A stretch of DNA of 64,000 bases. Origin: CAZGAQ01 sp964523405 (GTDB taxonomy: Bacteria; Planctomycetota; Phycisphaerae; UBA1845; Fen-1342). The notes beneath the pieces are model-generated. The model did not search any database. It was not told the DNA's origin and was given only the letters and a program-made list of their open reading frames with translations. The stretch is taken from the NCBI GenBank assembly GCA_964523405.1, contig CAZGAQ010000021.1, positions 1 through 64,000 of the forward strand, read 5' to 3'. Both the position numbers and the translations under genes were made by a program. Every line of letters starts with the position of its first letter. Position 1 is the stretch's first letter. Shown piece after piece: positions 61,084-64,000 of the stretch.

Positions 61084-62010
61084 TTACCCCTTCACCGCCC
61101 CGATCGACAACCCGCCGACGAACTGTTTCTGGGCCACGAAGAACAGCAGCACGCACGGCAGCATGGTCACGATGCTGGCGGCCATCAGGAGGTGCACCTG
61201 GTTTACGCCGCCGTACTGGTTGCGGAACGAGTTCAGCGCGATGGCGAGCGTGTAGTTATGCTCGGTATGCAGGTAGATCAGGGGGCCCAGGAAGTCGTTC
61301 CACACGAACATGAACGTGAACACGGCCGTCAGCGCGATCACCGGGCGGCACAGGGGCAGCATGATGCTCCACCAGGTTCGCAGGTAGCCGGCGCCGTCGA
61401 TGCGGGCGGCCTCGACGAGGGCTTCGGGGATCTGGGCGAAGAACTGGCGGAACATGAAGATGTAGAACGCGTTGCCGAAGAACGTCGGGACGATGAGCGG
61501 GAGGAACGTGTCGATCCAGCCCAGCCAGCGGAACAGGAGGAACAGCGGGATCATCACGACCTGGAATGGCAGCATCATGGTGGCCAGCATCAGCACGAAT
61601 AGCCCCGCGCGACCGCGGAAGCGCAGGCGGGCGAAGGCGTACCCGACCAGGCTGCAGGAGAGGACCTGGCCGAGGACGCTGAAGGCTGTGATGACGACGG
61701 TATTGGCCAGAGCGTCGAGGAAGCCGTGCCACGCGGTCGTGCCGATGGCCCGCAGGGCGTCGGGGTAGTTCCACCACTGGGGGCGTGTGGGAAACAGGGT
61801 AAACTCGCCGGCACCGACTGACGCGCGCGCCGCCTGGGTCGCATCCGACAGGCTCACGACCACCATCCACCACAGCGGGAACAGCAGCACGAGCGCTCCG
61901 GCGGTGAGGAAGAAGTAGACGAGGACCTTGTGGAAGGTGATGGCCGGGGCACCGGCCAGTGCCGCGGGTGTCTGCATTACAGGGGAGCTGCTCATTGTGC
62001 TCATCCGCAA
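61084..62010 (-). CDS. Carbohydrate ABC transporter permease (MalG type)
   Basis: A 308-residue inner-membrane permease with six helices. The first is VLVYFFLTAGALVLLFPLWW. It has LANTVVITAFSVLGQVLSCS, ATMMLPFQVVMIPLFLLFRW, and the EAA loop EALVEAARIDGAGYLRTWWS followed by ILPLCRP-like sequence that couples to the ATPase. The C-terminus FVAQKQFVGGLSIGAVKG is typical of the MalG group. The start is the ATG at 62010 or the second ATG at 61995. It is the downstream partner of the MalF-type gene at 62595, from which a 540-bp cassette separates it. The sugar substrate is unknown. Confidence 0.93.
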   Translation of the reverse strand: MRMSTMSSSPVMQTPAALAGAPAITFHKVLVYFFLTAGALVLLFPLWWMVVVSLSDATQAARASVGAGEFTLFPTRPQWWNYPDALRAIGTTAWHGFLDALANTVVITAFSVLGQVLSCSLVGYAFARLRFRGRAGLFVLMLATMMLPFQVVMIPLFLLFRWLGWIDTFLPLIVPTFFGNAFYIFMFRQFFAQIPEALVEAARIDGAGYLRTWWSIMLPLCRPVIALTAVFTFMFVWNDFLGPLIYLHTEHNYTLAIALNSFRNQYGGVNQVHLLMAASIVTMLPCVLLFFVAQKQFVGGLSIGAVKG

Positions 62011-62042
62011 ACGGTACCCTTCACCGCCAAGGGCACGAGGAT

Positions 62043-62582
62043 CTTCACCGCGAAGGACGCAGAGGACGCGAAGGAGATGATGAGACGGTCATGTTTTCGT
62101 CTTCGCGCCAGCGCCTGCTTGCGGCGTGTAGTTCAACACTCTTCTCCGGATTCCGTCGCGGAGGTGAACAACGTTGAAGTTGATCAACAATCCGACGGAG
62201 ACGTTCGCCAGCTTCATGTAGGTCATCAGTTGCGCTTCGTGAATCGGCAACAGACTCTCCACGCTCTTCAGTTCGACTACCAGTTGCTCGTCGACAACGA
62301 GATCGAGTCGATATCCGCAGTCAATCCGGACGTCGCGATAGCGCACCGGTACCGGCTTCTGGAGCTCGAACGGGATGCCGGCCGTGCGCAACTCATGCGC
62401 CAGGCACTGCTCATAAGCAGATTCCAGAAGCCCGGGGCCGAGTTCTGTGTGGACCTCCATGGCGCAGCCGATCACCCGTTGCGACAACGGATCAAACTCG
62501 TGCTGCACGCCACCTGTCGGCATCGGTCTTCTCAGTCTTGTTACTGTCTTCCTTCGCGTCCTCTGCGTCCTTCGCGGTGAAG
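62043..62582. mobile_element. 540-bp cassette with 33-bp perfect terminal inverted repeats carrying a GxxExxY gene
   Basis: The sequence 62043-62075 is the exact reverse complement of 62550-62582. Both arms contain the core GACGCAGAGGACGCGAAGG. A degenerate partial copy of the left arm precedes it (about 62028-62042). The arms enclose only the GxxExxY gene, and the whole lies between two permease genes that are normally adjacent, as if inserted into the operon. No transposase is encoded and no target-site duplication could be defined with certainty. Confidence 0.8.
62089..62523 (-). CDS. GxxExxY protein (PD-(D/E)xK nuclease-like)
   Basis: A 144-residue protein from the ATG at 62523. The family motif is G-L-L-E-S-A-Y within ELGPGLLESAYEQCLAHELR. 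The PD-(D/E)xK-type core follows: YRLDLVVDEQLVVELKSVES with Asp and E-x-K, then LMTYMKLANVSVGLLINFNV. All nuclease-like residues are present. The family is widespread and of unknown function. It is the only gene in a cassette bounded by 33-bp perfect inverted repeats, on the same strand as the surrounding transporter genes. A role in mobility or repeat maintenance is a hypothesis. Confidence 0.88.
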   Translation of the reverse strand: MPTGGVQHEFDPLSQRVIGCAMEVHTELGPGLLESAYEQCLAHELRTAGIPFELQKPVPVRYRDVRIDCGYRLDLVVDEQLVVELKSVESLLPIHEAQLMTYMKLANVSVGLLINFNVVHLRDGIRRRVLNYTPQAGAGAKTKT

Positions 62583-62594
62583 CAGGGAGTCGCG

Positions 62595-64000
62595 CTACTT
62601 GAGCGCCTCGTAGTACACGAACCGCCGGCTGCCGCGCATGACAATCAGTGTCAGGATCAGGATGATCGCCAGCAGCAGCCACGCCAGTGCGGAGGCGTAA
62701 CCCATCTCGTGGAACTCGAACGCCTGGTTGAACAGGTACAGCACGTAGAACCGCGTATCGTCGCCCGGGCCGCCGCCGGTCATCACGTACGCCTGCGTGA
62801 ACACCTGGAACGACCCGATGATGGCCATGATCACGTTGAAGAACATGACCGGGCTGAGCATCGGCAGGGTGACGTTGCGGAGGCGCGACCAGCGCGACGC
62901 CCCGTCAATGCTGGCGGCCTCGTAAAGCTCCGTCGGGATTCCTTTCAGGCCCGCCAGGTAGATCACCATAGTGCCGCCGATACCCCACAGGCTCATCAGG
63001 GCGTATGCCGGCGGGCCAAAAGTGGCCGCATCCTTGTCGAACCACTGCGGCGGTTTGACCCGGAATGGTTCCAGCAGCGGACCCAGCAAGTATGTGTTCA
63101 GCAGGCCGTGGTCGCCGTCGAAGACCCACTTCCAGAGGATCGCGACGCCGACGCCCGCGAGCACGCTGGGCAGGTACCACGCGCTGCGGAAGAAGCCCGA
63201 CAGCTTGAGGTCATGGTTGAGCAGCAGGGCGCCCAGAAGGGCCAGGAGCTGCCCCAACGGCACGGCGAACAACGCGTAGTAGGCCGTGACGCGCAGGCTC
63301 ATGCGGAACTTGTCGTCGTAGAACAGCAGCTCGCGGTAGTTCGCGAGCCCGACCCACTGCGCGTATTGCAGCCCGGATACCCCCGTCCACTTCATGCACG
63401 AAAGCAGGAACGACAGCACGATCGGGAAGGCCATGAACGCCAGGAAGCCCAGCACCCACGGGCTCACAAAGCCGTAGCCTGCCAGCTCCTCGCGCAGCCC
63501 GATCTTCTTCGGCCGGCGCTGCCACCAGACCACCAGCGCGACCAGTAGCAGTCCCGCCAGCGGGATGACGAGGCCCCGGGTGATGCGCCCCCATGGTGCG
63601 GCCGGAAAGTCCGTGCGCCGCAGCGGCGTCTGCTGGCTCTTGCGCCACTCGTCCTCGAGTTGTGTGATGGCGTTTTCGAGGGACGTCGAGCCGGTGCGCA
63701 GCGCCGCCTCCAAGCGGTTGCCCAGGCGGCTTTCGAACTGCGTATCCGCCGGCCAGCGCAGCACCTCGGCGTACTCCGCCTGATCGACGTAGACGTAGTC
63801 GCGTTCCGGCTTCTGGTTCGGGTCCATGAAGGCAGTGCTGCGCGCCACGGCTTTGAGTGTGGGAATCGCCAGCCCCAGCCCCGCCGCCTGGGCCTGCCCG
63901 TCGGACCCGCACAGGAACTTCACCAGCTCCCAGGCCTCCTGCGGATACCGCGTCTGCTTCGCGATCGACCAGGACACGGTGAACGCGACGTTCGCCTTCA
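62595..64000 (-). CDS. Sugar ABC transporter solute-binding protein fused to MalF-type permease (partial)
   Basis: Open to the right edge; 468 codons are visible. The first about 130 visible residues are the C-terminal lobe of an extracytoplasmic solute-binding protein: NVAFTVSWSIAKQTRYPQEA, then WELVKFLCGSDGQAQAAG and NAITQLEDEWRKSQQ. With no stop the frame continues into a transmembrane helix (RGLVIPLAGLLLVALVVWWQ) and a complete MalF-type permease with SPWVLGFLAFMAFPIVLSFL, ANYRELLFYDDKFRMSLRVT and the EAA loop ELYEAASIDGASRWSRLRNV. So binding protein and permease are one polypeptide, tethering the receptor at the membrane. The N-terminal lobe and signal peptide lie outside the window. A GTG at 63977 is internal, not the start. 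Confidence 0.88.
   Translation of the reverse strand, partial: KANVAFTVSWSIAKQTRYPQEAWELVKFLCGSDGQAQAAGLGLAIPTLKAVARSTAFMDPNQKPERDYVYVDQAEYAEVLRWPADTQFESRLGNRLEAALRTGSTSLENAITQLEDEWRKSQQTPLRRTDFPAAPWGRITRGLVIPLAGLLLVALVVWWQRRPKKIGLREELAGYGFVSPWVLGFLAFMAFPIVLSFLLSCMKWTGVSGLQYAQWVGLANYRELLFYDDKFRMSLRVTAYYALFAVPLGQLLALLGALLLNHDLKLSGFFRSAWYLPSVLAGVGVAILWKWVFDGDHGLLNTYLLGPLLEPFRVKPPQWFDKDAATFGPPAYALMSLWGIGGTMVIYLAGLKGIPTELYEAASIDGASRWSRLRNVTLPMLSPVMFFNVIMAIIGSFQVFTQAYVMTGGGPGDDTRFYVLYLFNQAFEFHEMGYASALAWLLLAIILILTLIVMRGSRRFVYYEALK

Overview
The window is GC-rich bacterial DNA, most likely from a member of the Planctomycetota. The evidence is a giant RTX protein with an N-terminal LEPR-XLL motif, a PF07638-type ECF sigma factor next to a serine/threonine kinase with a TPR-rich C-terminal half, a double zinc-ribbon membrane protein with a CGYDLRG motif, a CHASE2 cyclase, and HlyD-like adaptors fused to GAF and M50 domains. 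All calls were made by eye from sequence; no database search was run.

1 to about 12.55 kb is probably an integrated genomic island. Every gene is on the minus strand: an AlpA-type HTH protein and a partial ART-fold-like protein at the left edge, a transglutaminase-like protein, a secreted orphan RHS tip with a toxin-44-like domain and a small membrane partner, a type III restriction-modification pair (mod-res) bracketed by a 145-bp direct repeat, and a three-gene operon with an HExxH peptidase and a coiled-coil protein. The island ends at a 42-nt 3' fragment of a tRNA-Thr(UGU) gene, as expected of the distal att site left by integration into a tRNA gene. A decayed transposase end follows.

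13.5 to 24.5 kb holds selD, whose catalytic position is an in-frame TGA (selenocysteine) followed by a SECIS-like hairpin; an ECF sigma factor with a zinc-finger anti-sigma factor and a third membrane protein; a ParA-like ATPase; a second ECF sigma factor with a kinase-TPR protein and a zinc-ribbon membrane protein; a Tat-exported DUF3795 protein; an unknown protein; and a beta carbonic anhydrase coupled to an internally deleted HAD hydrolase.

24.7 to 46.9 kb holds a CHASE2 adenylate cyclase, a mutarotase-like protein, a polytopic TPR protein, a metallophosphoesterase, the phosphate operon pstSCAB with a candidate Pho box, an ADP-forming acyl-CoA synthetase fused to a GNAT domain, an M14 lipoprotein, a YifB/ComM ATPase, a coiled-coil lipoprotein and two DUF4139-type secreted paralogs. 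Several starts lie 7 nt after a -10-like hexamer with no Shine-Dalgarno sequence, which suggests leaderless transcripts.

47.5 to 61.0 kb is the most distinctive block: a 2,700-residue LEPR-XLL/RTX/PKD-like surface protein, then a tightly coupled set of periplasmic adaptor, PilZ protein, GAF-HlyD fusion and M50 peptidase-HlyD fusion. It looks like a c-di-GMP-linked secretion or surface-display module without its own ABC ATPase or TolC.

61.1 kb to the right edge is a sugar ABC transporter operon (MalG-type permease and a solute-binding-protein/MalF-type fusion) interrupted by a 540-bp cassette that has 33-bp perfect inverted repeats and encodes a GxxExxY protein.
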